From NCBI GenBank assembly GCA_038380795.1, contig CM076275.1, positions 7,721,001 through 7,785,000 of the forward strand: 64,000 nt of DNA. The letters are read 5' to 3'. The notes beneath the pieces were generated by a model. That model made no database searches. It saw nothing but the letters and a program-made list of their open reading frames with translations, and was not told where the DNA came from. Positions 1 to 13,745 of this stretch are shown here, piece after piece. Every line of letters begins with the position of its first letter. Position 1 is the stretch's first letter. This DNA comes from Pyrocephalus nanus (Eukaryota > Chordata > Aves > Passeriformes > Tyrannidae). The position numbers and the translations under genes were made by a program.

Positions 1-358
1 TGGTGGAGGCCGGAGGTTAATTCTTATCAATTAAGCGGCAAATCCAGCCCCGGCCCTGGCTGGGATGGCTGGAGGGTCTCCTGTATTTTTCGCCTCCCAG
101 CCCTCCGGCAGGCAGGGGTCCCGCGGGGACCCTCCGCGCCGCCCCGCAGCCCAGACGCCGCAGAGCGGGGAGCGCGGCCGTGCCCGCGGGAGGCAGCGGC
201 CCCTTCCCTTCCCTTCCCCGCAGGGGCAGAGCTGCTCCGCCGCGGGGGCGGGTTTCGGCTCCGCGGGCCGCCCCGCCGCGCTCCCGGGGGCCGCCCCGAC
301 GGCTGCCACCCCCCCCCCCCTGCACCCCCCTCCTCCGCGGGCGTCCCGCAGCACCCAC
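1..358 (-). other. EBF1: EBF1 intron 4 (5' part)
   Basis: This is GC-rich intronic sequence after the exon 4 donor. It includes a C-run around 311-320. I find no coding segment of EBF1 in it; the open frames are a by-product of the base composition. Confidence 0.85.
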
Positions 359-2652
<2,294 letters not shown>

Positions 2653-3116
2653 GAATCAGAAACAACAGCGCAAATCTTCCTTCTTTACTCGAAATTTTAA
2701 AAAGTGATAAAATCGCCAGGCGGACTGTTATATGTGGGTTTTTTTCTTTTTCTCCTTTTTCTCTCTCTGCTGCTGATCTCTGGAATCAAAGCAAGTCGGA
2801 GAAAGCAATCACAGGCACGGACATTAAAAAAAAAAAAAAATCCAGAGGCAATCAGAGCCCGGTTTTGTTGCTGCTGTTTGCTGCGTGTGCAGTTTGTTTG
2901 GGTGCTTGGAGGGGCTAGCGGGGTGCTGGGGGCTGGTTGCAGCGCTCACAAGCCGGAGGAGTACTTGAAGTCCCTTTTGTATGAAGACACCCCTCGGATG
3001 GCAGCAGGAAAAAAAAAAAATCTCAGATGGCAGTTTAAGAAACAATAGGACGAACGGGAGCTGCGGCAGGCTCTGCTACATCAAGTGTCATTTTCCAGTG
3101 ACAAGAGAGGCAAGTC

Positions 3117-3220
3117 CCCCCCCCCTTTCTCCCCTCTCTCTTTTCTTTCTTTCTTTTCTCCCTCTTTCTTCTCTCCCAGCCGAAGTGCTCTCCGCTCCTC
3201 TCCTCTCTCCTCCCTCCTCC
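3117..3220. repeat. Polypyrimidine/polypurine mirror-like tract
   Basis: About 100 bp of almost pure C/T on the plus strand (GA-rich in the EBF1 sense), directly upstream of the likely 5' UTR. Such tracts in promoters can bind GAGA-type factors or form triplex DNA. Confidence 0.7.
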
Positions 3221-3468
3221 AGCCGAGCAGGAAGCGAGTTGCCGGAGCCGGGCGCACGCCGGGAAAGGGAGCGAGAGGGGCGCACCCGCGGCGGCGGCGG
3301 CGCGGACGGACGGCAGGAGGGAGACCCTGGGGCTCCCCGTGCCCCCTCCCTCTCCCGCAGCGCCGGGCGGACTCGCCGTCTCTCCCTATGGGAGCCACTT
3401 TGACTGTCCCCGCCGCCGAACACGAGCCCCGCAGCCCCGGCGGGCGGGGGGCGGTGCCGCACCGGACA

Positions 3469-3485
3469 CGCCCCCTCATTTGCAT
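3469..3485. promoter_or_regulatory. GC-box/octamer composite site, copy 1
   Basis: The sequence is CGCCCCCTCATTTGCAT. It contains a perfect POU octamer, ATTTGCAT (ATGCAAAT on the EBF1 strand), at 3478-3485. An almost identical copy lies exactly 90 bp away. Confidence 0.55.
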
Positions 3486-3558
3486 CGCGTCACCGCCCCG
3501 CCCCCGCCGCGCCGCCGCCAATGGGCGCCAGCGAGTGGCCCCGGCGGGGGCGGGGCCG

Positions 3559-3575
3559 CGCCCCCTCATTAGCAT
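3559..3575. promoter_or_regulatory. GC-box/octamer composite site, copy 2
   Basis: The sequence is CGCCCCCTCATTAGCAT, one mismatch from copy 1 over 17 bp. The 3' half reads ATGCTAAT on the EBF1 strand, a variant octamer. A GC box (3547-3556) lies directly beside it. Confidence 0.5.
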
Positions 3576-4850
3576 AGCCCCGCCCAGGCAGCCCGGCTGG
3601 CCCTGGGGGAAGTTGCCCAGGACCCCCCCGGGGCGGGGGGACCGACACGGGCACGGCCGCGCCTTTGTTCGGCGGCGGCGCTGCCCGGGGATCACCGGGG
3701 GGGGACACGGAGGGGCAGCCCCGCTCCCCGCACAGACCCCCGAGCGCCCGGGGCTGGCCCTCGCCGGGAGGGCGCCGCGCTCCTCGCCCCCGCGCAGCCC
3801 CACCGCCCGCACAGCCCGAGCGCGGCACCGCGAAGTGCGCGGGTGGTCGAGCCGTCCCCGCTCCCCGGGGGATCCCCCGCCAGCGCCAGGCTGCCGACTC
3901 CGACTGCCCGAAGCTGAGGATGCCCCGCGCCCGCCGGCCCCTGCCCCGCCGGCCGCGCCCGCTCTGCCCGAGCCCGGGGAGGAGAGGCCGCCCCTCGCAG
4001 CTGGGTTATCCCTGCTGGAAACACTCTTGGGGGAAACTTCCCCGCCGCAAATCCACGCTGGACCCTCGCAGCTCTCCCCGGCTCCTGCTCCGCTCCCGGG
4101 AACGCTGCGCTGCTCTGCGGTACAAGCACTCGATTTCCGAACAGGACGGTTCGCGAAGAAAGTTCCTTCTTTTTGATTTTTTTTTTTTTTTTCTCTAGGA
4201 AGTCCGATGTTTTCCTAGGGAAAATAACAATAATAATAAAACCAATTCCTGCCGTCGCTAGGGAAGAGCCGGGCTGGCTGCGCGGTGGCGGAGCGGGCGC
4301 GGTCCCGCAGCTCTCCGCGGGCTCCCCGACCTGCCGCCCGCTGCTCTCTCCGCATCACCCTGCAGCCTTCACCCTGCAATCTTTCCCCGCGCAATTCGTT
4401 CGCGTGAGCCCGGGGTCTGGCCCCTGTCAAGGGCTCTTGCCGCGGATGGGAGCTCGCTGTGCCGGCTGAGTGGGTTATGCCTCCCTAAACACTGCCGTGC
4501 CCATCTTTGCCCGTATAATGAAACAGAACTCCGTGCATCTCGGCAAGCCGGGCGACTCGCTCTCTCCAGGGCGATGTCACACCACGGAGGCTTGAGGGGG
4601 ATCCCCCGACCCGTTTTGGGGAGGGTAATCTCTGAAGTGTTAGCGTTATCTCTGAATTGCTCCCATGTCCCTCTATCCCCCCACTCATTGCTCCGAGGTG
4701 CGGGAGATGCTGTCCCGGGAGCGGCGGGCGGCTCCTGCCCGCTCCTTCCAGGGGCCGCAGAGCTCCGTGAAGGGCAGCGGAGCCCTGCGGGCTGCATCGC
4801 CCTGCCTGAAGCCCAGCTAAGGGCCCGGAGAATAGCCAGCTTCGGTGCGA

Positions 4851-5858
4851 CACGCTCTGAGCACCGCTATACAGCTCCAGAGGCACCCTAAGGCAGTCCT
4901 GTAACTGTACAGGACCCTGTCCCAGCCACCTGTACATCACTTGGTGTGATACAGCCGCCTGAGCCTACAGCTAAGCCTCGGGCAGAGAGCTCTTCCTCCA
5001 AATCAGGTACAGAGCCCACTGCCAGCACCTCGCTGGCACCGAGAAACTGTGCCCGATCTTTGGCTTTAGGAGAGTCCACACACAAAACATCCCCATCCCA
5101 AACTTGCTGTGTTCCCACACAGGAACGGTCCCTGACAGCAAGTTTTCACATTCCCCGAAGATGATATTTGAATCTTCTCACAGTGCTACTGTGTCATTTC
5201 AGGGATATGTGGAAGAACAGGGCCACACGGCCACACATGAATATTTACACCCTAGGTATTGCATAGGAGCAGTTTGGCTCCTGCAGTGCTCCGGCTTATT
5301 GGTCTTTCTCCGGCTGCTGCTGTATCAGTTGTATCGTATCCAGCCTAAATGCCTCCATGGTGAGATACATTTTGCAATTAAAAGCTATTTGCACCTGCAC
5401 TGATTACTCCTTTCCCAGGGCAGGGATCTGCCCAGGGAGGAATAATGCATTTGAATCAATATACCGAGCAGTTGGCAGATTTTGCCCTTCAAATCTGTTC
5501 AGGGGATCAGGGGACCGTTTCCCTGCGTTTTCCTGGATGCTGAAAGGAACAGCATCCCAGCAGCAGTCTGAGGGCACCTCCACCGGGCAGGGACAGCCAG
5601 CCACGACATTAAGAGTGACAAGTTATCCACTGCTCTTCTCCATATAGAAGACTTGTGCCTCTGTGTCCAACACATAAGAAGGTCTGGGAGGCTCCTGCTG
5701 AAGGCCAGGGGACATGTCCCACCTGGGGCTTATGAGTATTCTCAAAGCCAGTAACTAATTGCTACAAGGACGAAAGAGTTAAACACTGGCTCGACCCCCA
5801 CTGGAGGAGTGTGAATGAAAAGCAGAGGGAAACAGGGAGGGGGTGAGAAAGTCAGGAC

Positions 5859-5893
<35 letters not shown>

Positions 5894-7630
5894 GAGAGAG
5901 AGAGTGAAAAAACTAAAATATAGTAAAATTTTAAAAAAAGAGCTGGCACCAGGCAGGGAGACTTCTGTGCTCCATTCACCCTTCAGAGGCCAACCCTATA
6001 TATTGGGGGTTTGATTTTAAAGAATTCCCAGTTGGTTTTAGCACTCACTTTCTGTCCCCTGCCTGGGTCTGCTCTCTGGACCACCACGGTCTGACCGCAG
6101 CAGCACACAGACCACTGTCAGGCTGGTTATGAGGCCAGAGCATATTCATGTGGAAAGCTGAGTCTGTCCTTCCCTCAGGATGGCAAATGGAGCTGGAGGA
6201 CACTCCTCAGCCTGCCACGGGGGAGGCCTCAGTGGACTGGTTGGGACTCGGCATTTAACTGTTTTGCTGCAGAAGGAAACTTGGGGACGTTGCAGCGAGG
6301 TTTCCCTGCAAGCCCAAGTTAAGTGCTCTCAACGTTCAAGGCAGAATAAAACACACACAGACGTGCAGGCTGCGATTTGCTCCCAGGGGTGAGTAAAGGC
6401 TCCGCTCCCAAAGCGAGCGAGAGCCACGCGGCTGAGCCGTGGATTTTACCCAGCAACAAAGCCATGAGCTGTGACTTTGCAGCACAGGCAAGAGCTGTTT
6501 ACAGACAGGATCTGAACATGGTCACAGTTTCCCTGGTCATCACAGACAGCAGGGATGGGGCAGCACTGAGATCCAAATGCCAGTGGAAGGGAATAGAGGA
6601 GGAAAAGGCTGGCCTGGCTTGCTTGTCCTACGTAGGAGAAAACAGGGCTCCCAGGGAACAACTGTGAGGCCTTTGAACAAGGGGGCCATGGAAGGAGGCC
6701 TCGCTCCAGAAGACAAACACAAACCCTATGAGGCTGGAGACAGAAAGCCCAGAGCACAGGAGTCTCTCCTGCATAGAGAAAGGCCTCTCCCCTGCCCTGA
6801 TGCTGTATCCAAGTGGGCCCAAGGCCCCTCTTGCCTCTGACCTGGAGTTTATCCAGGACAACTCCCTCCTGCTGCGTCCAGTCCCTGTGCTCCCAGCACT
6901 AGAGGGACAGTCAGGACTTGCTTCCCTCTGCCCAGACTCCAAAGGAGGGAAGAAGTAGTTGGAAGTGAGAATTTCTGAGAGAAAAGCCTTCTGCTCCCTC
7001 CTCCCTGACCTTTGCAGCTGGATGAGGTTCCCCCAAAGGGACCATGCTCCTTCCTGCCCTTCTTGGGAGAAGGCAGATGAACAACAGACTCGTGCTGATG
7101 GGGGGAACAGGAAAAGCAGCCTCCCTTCTCAAGGTGGGACCAAAAGCAGAGCACTGGAGTCCTGAGCACGTACCTGCACTTTTCCGAGTGTTTGGGAACA
7201 GTTCACTTGTATCCTCCACAATAAAAATGCTTTCCATAAGTATTTTCCTTCTGGTCAACAGGCTCCTGTTTTGATACAAAGACTTCCCATCCACAGATAA
7301 ACCCGATGTCTGTCCTGGGAGGTGATGATGGCGCTGTTCAGCTACTTGGGGTGTTTTATTCCTCCTACCTCGCTTGCCCCTGTGGAGAAGGACGAGAAAA
7401 AGGTTCAGAGGACTGGGATATGATGCTCTGCCTGTCCTGTTCAGGAGGAAGGAGCCTAGATGCCTCTGGATCAGATGCTGTCATGTGATTGTGGCAGTAT
7501 CCCACTCTTACCCCAGATGTCATGAAGAAGCAGTAGCAGGCAACCTGGATGGAAAGGTTCATCCAGCAGCTTTCCTGCTCTTGCCTTCCTTGAGGGACTG
7601 GGGATTCCCAGATTGCTCCCGGGCTAGGAT
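4851..7630. other. Intergenic, no gene seen
   Basis: Single-copy intergenic sequence upstream of EBF1. Apart from an A-run followed by a GA repeat (5864-5904), I see no gene, RNA gene or recognisable transposon. Open frames are short and lack codon structure. Confidence 0.7.
5864..5904. repeat. Poly(A) plus (GA)n simple repeat
   Basis: 26 consecutive A followed by about seven GA units; a low-complexity tract. Confidence 0.9.
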
Positions 7631-7639
7631 GGGGTGTTG

Positions 7640-8189
7640 GGGCTCTTCCCCTAGGTCAGAAGCAGCGCGGTGCTGAGGGGACCTCCAAGAGTCGGGGGAG
7701 AACGGGGGAACCCACCTCGGGGTGCCTGGGGGTGGAGGAGTGCAGGACCCTGGGGCAGGGGGGTTGTCAGACAGCAGCAAGAGCCCGGCAGAGCGAACCC
7801 TCTCCCAGGGACTCGTCAGAAGAAGGGCGGGAGGATTACGATGCCCCCAGGCTCAACCCCCGCACCCATTATTACCCGGGGCAGCAGCAGCCCCCCAAGG
7901 CAACTCCCCGGGAGCGGGGATGGGGAGGGAATGGCGAGCAGAGCTGCGGAGTCCCCGTCGGGGCGAGCCCTGCGCGGGGCCGCGGGAGGGGGGGCAGGGG
8001 AGGGAAGCCCATCTCGTCTCCCTCTCCGCGGAGGGTCATGCAGGGGGTCCCGCGGAGCCCCCACGGCCCAGCCCAGACCCCCGGGGGCGGTGCCGGGGCC
8101 GCGCCGCGTGCCCACGGCTCCTCCTGGCGGCCACGCGGGGAATCGCGCCCGGCGGCACCGCGGGCACGGACGGGCACGGAGAGCCCATG
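7640..8189. other. Isolated CpG-rich block
   Basis: A block rich in C and G with many CpGs lies about 5 kb upstream of EBF1, in sequence of ordinary composition. Several overlapping frames stay open, as expected in such DNA, and none matches a protein I know. It ends exactly where a CR1 fragment begins. It could be a promoter of a noncoding transcript or a distal regulatory island. Confidence 0.45.
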
Positions 8190-8425
8190 GAACAGTTTTA
8201 CATTAAAAGAGGGGAGATTAGGTTAGATGACAGGAGGAAATACTTTACTCAGAGGGGTGCAAGGCACTGGAACAGGTTACCTAGAGAAGCTGTGGATGCC
8301 CAGTCCCTGGAAGTGTTCTAGGCCAGGCTGGATGGGGGCCCTGGGCATCCTGCCCGTGGCAGGGGATTGGAACAAGATGATCTTCAATGATGCTTCCAAC
8401 CCAAACCATTCTGTGATTCTATGAT
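8190..8425 (+). mobile_element. CR1 LINE fragment (3' end)
   Basis: This is the truncated 3' end of a chicken-repeat-1 non-LTR retrotransposon. Diagnostic segments are AAAAGAGGGGAGATTAGGTT, AAGGCACTGGAACAGGTTAC, the GGCAGGGGATTGGAACAAGA block and the terminal GATTCTATGA. It is 5'-truncated as usual. Confidence 0.93.
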
Positions 8426-11400
8426 AGGCTGGTAGAAATGGCACTATGCTATAGACAACTGCAGATTTTTGATCACTAAGCTTTCACACAAGCTTGCAAC
8501 ACCAGTTTATGCTGGCAGGCACTGGACAGATCATGCTTATTTTATTACAAAAACCTTGCTATGATTTTTACATTGTCAGTTCAGCAAAGCATGTAAACAT
8601 ATAATCAACTGCTGTTGGCTTCAGAGAGATGTAAGAGCATGTCTACAATTGAAGAGCAAAGGGAGAAACCCAGAGGTGTGCACTCCCTCCCTCTGAGAGG
8701 ATGAGTTTAGGCATATTACATGGAATGGATTTAAACATCCACTAAAGCTGTCACACACTTTGATGAATCAAGACTGAATATTATCAGAAGTATTTACATG
8801 ACTCTGGAAGCTGTATCTCCTTTTAAACACTTACATAAACTGCGAGGATTTTGCTTCTTGAGATTTCAGCTTAAAGGTGCACAAGCTCTTTTGAAGGATG
8901 CCCTCCAAAATCTCAGGCTATTCCATCAAATCGGGGAATTGGAGATTCAGTTCTTGCTGGGTTGTAAGCATTAGGTTTTCTATGTCTAGGGCCAGATTGC
9001 TCAGGATTTGGCTGTTCTTTTTGTGCTGACCATTTTGAAACCTATTTTCTCTGGCATTCATGTTAACATCAGAAGGCCTTACAATTTCAGCAGAAGCAGA
9101 ACTAAGTTCATCTGGCTCAGAATTTTGTCTGGAGCCACAGGCGTACAGCATAGAAGGGCTTTTGTTGCAATGAAGTTTCAGATACAAAGAGATACTCACG
9201 TTTATATGTACTTTCCAGAGCTTTGGACAACTTGGACTTCAAGTCCCAGCTTTGTGTGATCCAGATCAGGGGATTTCTTTGTTTTCATCTTTGTGTAGGA
9301 TCTGTGTGACTCGAGGCAAACCAAAGACATCCACCTGCTCTTCTCATGTCCCTTTTCAGGACCTTTTGTCAAAAATATGTGAGAAAGTAAGAAAAGTTCT
9401 GGTAAAAAGACACTTGGACAGTGCTGGTTACGTGGGAAGGAAGGGAATTCATTAGGAATTCTGTGTTATTTCATGTTAGTTATAAAGTTTGTACCTGTTT
9501 TAAAGTCTGCATTTTAGCAGAGTTAAGTTTGCTTAAACACTCCTACACATGGACATTTCTTGTAAGTTGCTGTTCACTACCCAGCACTTGTTGGGGGACT
9601 GAGACATCATAGTCCTGAGTGAAGCTCAGCTTGTGCTGAGTTGCACAGGAAAGGGGCAGCCTGTCTGAGCAGGCATCTGTGTGCACGTGTGTTTGTTCCA
9701 TATGCACACACATTCATTATGGATGACATACAAATGCTGCTCATGCTTCCTGAGCAGACTGTTATGCTAAGGCTCACATCCCACTGATCTCACTGCGGGG
9801 CTTAGGAAGCGTTCAGAAGCCTCCAAAAACGCGTTACAAACGATGTATGGAGAAATAACTTCCTCCAGCACTGAAACAGAGTCATTGTCATGGTGTGATG
9901 AAGGAACTGTTAAACAGACACAGCAGCAACACTGGAGCTGGAGTCTGGCCAGGGTATTTCAAGCAACTTGTAAAAAGTTCACTGATTCTTTAATGACTCC
10001 ACCTGGTCAGAGCAGGACCTCTGGTTTATGTGCCTTCCAGAAGATATGCTGCAAGAGAAGTGTGTCTTAGATAATATGAATCAAAGCGGTTCCTCTAACA
10101 TCATGTTGGTCTGGAATAGCTGTTGACCTGATGGAGTGTTAATGGGAACATTTATTTGTTTCTTTATCACTACAAAGATGTCATATATACTTACCCTGCT
10201 GCTGCCACTGTTCCCAAAGGGCTGTCAGCACCAGAGCCATTATAACATGACTGCCGGAGGTAATTCTTTTTTCCCCCCTCACACATTTCTTCAAATGATT
10301 CTGTAAAGAGAGAGAGAACTAGGGTACAAAAATTGCTGGTAAAAGAACAGTGCAGTGTGATGTGGGCCAGAGAAGGTTCCCTAAATGTCTGCCAGTCTCT
10401 GCTTTTATTGCTTATGGAGAGAAACACACACACAGCCCAGACCTGCCTCGGCGATGGGGTGTGTGCTCTGTGCCTGGCATGCTGAGGATGGGATTTGTCA
10501 CTGGAACTCTCCAACCCTCTCTCCATTCATGGACCAAATGGGTGACATTTGTGTGGCAGCTGCCCTGTGTGGAGGGGCTGCATTCAGGTGACAAACCCCA
10601 CTGTTGTATTTCTTCACGTTTCTTATGCGAGAGCACAAAGTCTTTCACACGGAGTGTTTCGGTAACACGGCCATCAGCAAATAAAAATTAGGCAGAAAGC
10701 CACTGCCTTTACCTGTGGAAAAAAAAAATAATCCCATTGCATTTCATTTGTGTCATGCAATGACTTGACAGTTTAAGGAAATTGCTAATGGGACCTTTTA
10801 CTGCGGGGTCACTAGTTCAAACCTGGCTCTGTCGGTAATGACCAAGAGTATCTGATGAATGTTTGATGACGTGAGATTAAAATATAGGTCTCAATCCATT
10901 TATCAGTAGAAAAACCCTTCAACAACTCGAGCCCCTTAAAGCTAATCCCGATAGAAAAGCCAGCAAGGCTGGAGCGTGAACAAGCCCTCCGGAGCCCCCC
11001 GGTAGATCAAGGTCAAGATGGGGGCATGCAGATGGAAAAGCTTACAGCAGTGAGGGCTGGGCAGCACCTTTCAGTGCATAAACAAACCTACCGGTTAATG
11101 CACTAAAATACTCCCGGAACAGCATGGAACGAGAGAGCCAGATCCGGTATTGTTCTCACAGGGACAATGATCCTGGCGTAGGGGGGAAGATGCAAACATT
11201 AGGAAATCCATGATCAAGGACTGGTTGACACTAGTGCCAAAACTCAGGGATTCACAGTTTTCCAGGCTGAAAAGTTCTGTTTGAATTTCTCGATACTATA
11301 AAATTACCATAAAGTTAGAACTCAAATATCAAAGTGAGAGGTAAGGAGCTGGTAAATGGCCCTTTAAAATGCCCTGGGTTTTTTGTTTTTTTTTTTTTTG

Positions 11401-12600
11401 TTGTTTTTCTGAGATCAACAGGAAAAGAATTATTCCAGATTCATTACTTCCCAAGTTGTCCCTTGCTCTCAAAAAATGTAAAGCATCACTGGCAGAATTT
11501 GGCAGCTGCTGACAGGCAAAGACCGAGGGCTGATGTCTGAGCAAGAAACAGCCCAACCTGCCTCCAGCAGGGCCCAGGTGCACACGCTGGATGTGTCTGT
11601 AACATACGTGTGTGAGGTCCAGCCCAGCCCCACTTCCAGAACCTGCTCTGCACCCTCCTGAAGTCACTCTGTGCTTCTCCTTCAGAACTCAGCCCAGAGT
11701 TCCAGGAAAACTGGGGGACCAAGAAAGCTGTGGGGTGTCTCTCATGGCACCACCCAGGACCCCACGCTGCCAGCTTCCAAAAGAAAGTGATGGGAAAGAC
11801 TTGCATCCCATGTAAACTCACCAAGTGCTTGCAGAGCATTTCTCAGCCGTTTAGAGGGAAATTAAAAAAGCGTGAGGGCCATCTGGTGGGAGCAGGGAGG
11901 GGGTTCCACTCTACCTCATTGTTCTCCGCAGTTCTGCTACGGGCTAAATCCAGCTGCAGAGACCACTGGCCGGATGCTGAGAAATGCTGGGGAATGTTGG
12001 AGGGGTCGTGCTGGCATAATTTACCTCGGTAACACGTCTGGCACCTCAGAAGTTCCTTTTTAAGGTAATTACATCCATGCTGACTAGGTCACCGCCAAAA
12101 CAAAACAAATTTCTGGCAAGTGTAACCAGCTGTTGGGGCCGGGGAGGGGTGCGCAGGTACCTGCAAAAACACGTGAGCACTGCCTGCAGCACAAACACCT
12201 CCCGGGGATGGGGAGTCTGGGGCCGCAGGCGGGGAGAGGCTCCTCCACAACATTTACGGGATCGGAGCAGGAGGGTTTTTCTGCCCAGTGAAGCTGAGCA
12301 GTGATTCACTGAAATCAGCAGCGTTTACCTGACCACTGGAAATCCTGAGGGGCTGGGACTCAGCTCGCCTCTGCCCCCATTCCAGCAGGTACAGTGTGGA
12401 CTAAGTGGGGGTGCTGGAGCTACAGAACCCTGGCGGGTGTGCTTCCCAGAGAACATGCGGGCTGGGGGTTGTTGAGCCCTGCAAGGTGCACTCACACAGA
12501 TCCCATCCCACCAGTTCCCAGACACAGCTTCAGAACAAATCAGAACCCAGATTTAAAAAGGCTCTTGTGACCCTCCAACTACATCACTTTACTTCATCAA
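8426..12600. other. Intergenic, no confirmed gene
   Basis: Apart from the coding-like remnant at 8.9-9.4 kb, this stretch shows no gene. At 10800-10850 a sequence resembling a tRNA B box (AGTTCAAACC) occurs without a tRNA fold. A short T run lies at about 11386-11399. Confidence 0.6.
8918..9420 (-). pseudogene. Coding-like remnant of unidentified origin
   Basis: On the minus strand, three consecutive overlapping stretches read like protein but in different frames. The first (about 9380 to 9205) is Lys/Ser-rich (for example KKSPDLDHTKLGLEVQVV). The second (about 9245 to 9125) includes SKLSKALESTYKREYLF. The last (9199 to 8918) includes LSNLALDIENLMLTTQQ and stops after FPDLME. The composition is globular or coiled-coil, unlike neighbouring intergenic frames. 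A GTGAGT donor-like hexamer sits at 9199-9194. I do not recognise the protein. It may be a frameshifted pseudogene, separate exons, or chance. Confidence 0.3.
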
Positions 12601-12619
12601 TCCCCAAGGCTTTGTAGTT

Positions 12620-12970
12620 GCAACCATAGAAAAGAACAGTCTAACTTTAGTATTTTCACCCAGCGATATAACATTTTCTACATAAGACACTTTCTGTGCA
12701 TCTTTACACTTTCTGGGATTTGATCCATATTGATCTGCATGCACTCCTTCCAGGATCTTTTAAGGCTGCAGAAATTACAATTTCCACACTAGTTACAAAA
12801 TAATTACCCATAATAATTTAATAATGAGCTTTCTCTTTAAATTATTAACATAGGTAGCCAAGAAAATTGTCAATTTTAACAAGTTTAAATTCAAATGATA
12901 AATGCCAAGTCTGTGTTAAATGAGACCAGCAAATTAGCAATTAAAATATTTATGCAAGAAGGCAAAAGAT
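12620..12970. other. AT-rich block, candidate noncoding regulatory element
   Basis: This block is AT-rich with dense TAAT/ATTA cores (for example 12805-12855) and no repeat homology that I recognise. It stands apart from the C/G-richer DNA around it. A conserved enhancer of EBF1 is possible but is inference from composition only. Confidence 0.25.
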
Positions 12971-13470
12971 ATTGTATTCAAGGAGCTGCAGAGCAGCCTC
13001 CCATCAGAGCATGTGACAGTGGCCTGTGTTTGCACATCCCAGCTAAAAAACCCTCTTCAAAGGGGAGAGGGAAAAATATCTGATCCCATAACTGAAGCTG
13101 GACAGTGTTGAGTGGGGTCCAGTGGGATTTCTCCAGAATCCAAGGAATTCTCAGAATACCCTTGGGTTATATTGAGCAGAAATCCTGATCCAAATGAAAT
13201 TATTTCTATGATATAAATTGTTATCTGTGGGAAGCTCCAAATGAAGGAATTGCCTTCATGGCCCCTCGGAGCTTTGTCACTGGGAGCAGAGTCAACTGTG
13301 CTGTGTTTTTTAAGACGGGGGAAAAAATGTTTTTTTAAGCTGAAAGAAAAATACCAGTGTCAGAGCAGATTTCTAAAAGTAAATCCCATTTCCCCAGCAA
13401 ACTCAGCAGCTCACCAACCCCGCAGAACGCAGCTCCACTCGTGACTTCGGTGGTGAATTCAAACCTGGAA

Positions 13471-13492
13471 TTTTTTTATTATTATTATTATT
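13471..13492. repeat. (TTA)n simple repeat
   Basis: A T run followed by several ATT units, next to a G run; microsatellite-like. Confidence 0.85.
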
Positions 13493-13529
13493 GGGGGGGT
13501 GTTTTTTGCTCTGTAAAACTCCCGGGCGC

Positions 13530-13745
13530 TATTTGAGTTGTCCAAACCCGCTGCCGGGAGCTGCCGGTGCCGCCGCCGATCCCGCACTGCCCCGCCGTGG
13601 CGGCTGCCGGCACCGGCCCCGCCGCTCCCCGCCTTCCACCCACCTCTTCCTCCCCGCTCCAGCCTCTTCATCCTGGTCATCTCTGTCGCGGAAGAGAAGA
13701 ACAAACCCTCTGGAAAGCGACCCCGGGCTCCTGGGAAGCCGAGAG
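13530..13745. other. Small CpG-rich block containing repeat unit A
   Basis: About 200 bp with many CpGs. Its right half (13639-13738) is one copy of a repeat whose second copy lies at 15439-15543. The block is too short to be called a promoter on sequence alone. Confidence 0.5.
13639..13738. repeat. Unclassified repeat, copy A
   Basis: This copy shares about 100 bp with copy B, including an exact 23-bp block at 13665-13687 that contains TCATCCTGGTCATCTCTGTC. It also shares the CTCTGGA(A/G)AGC and TGGGAAG blocks. The family is not recognised; it may be an old interspersed element. Confidence 0.5.

Larger units (their letters stand above)
2653..4850 (-). promoter_or_regulatory. EBF1: EBF1 CpG island: 5' UTR and probable promoter
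   Basis: This very GC- and CpG-rich tract lies immediately upstream of the EBF1 start codon. It holds several GC boxes (for example 3491-3508 and 3547-3556), a CCAAT box at 3518-3522, and two octamer-like sites. A poly-pyrimidine tract lies at 3117-3220. I cannot place the transcription start exactly; no canonical TATA box stands out. Long open frames across it on both strands are composition artefacts. Assignment to EBF1 rests on position and orientation. Confidence 0.7.

Noticed and set aside
1..358. EBF1 exon 5
   Set aside because: The expected AIVYEGQDKNP coding sequence is not present; this is intron 4.
3085..4176. 363-codon open frame on the plus strand in the EBF1 CpG island
   Set aside because: It has no ATG at the start (GTG), is extremely Pro/Arg/Ala-rich, has no domain, and lies in GC-rich DNA where stops are rare on both strands.
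7670..8321. Overlapping long frames around the CpG-rich block at 7.7-8.3 kb
   Set aside because: Several frames are open at once, which is a composition effect, and one runs straight into the CR1 fragment.
10795..10860. Possible tRNA gene or tRNA-derived SINE (AGTTCAAACC B-box-like)
   Set aside because: No A box at the right distance and no cloverleaf; only a short chance match.
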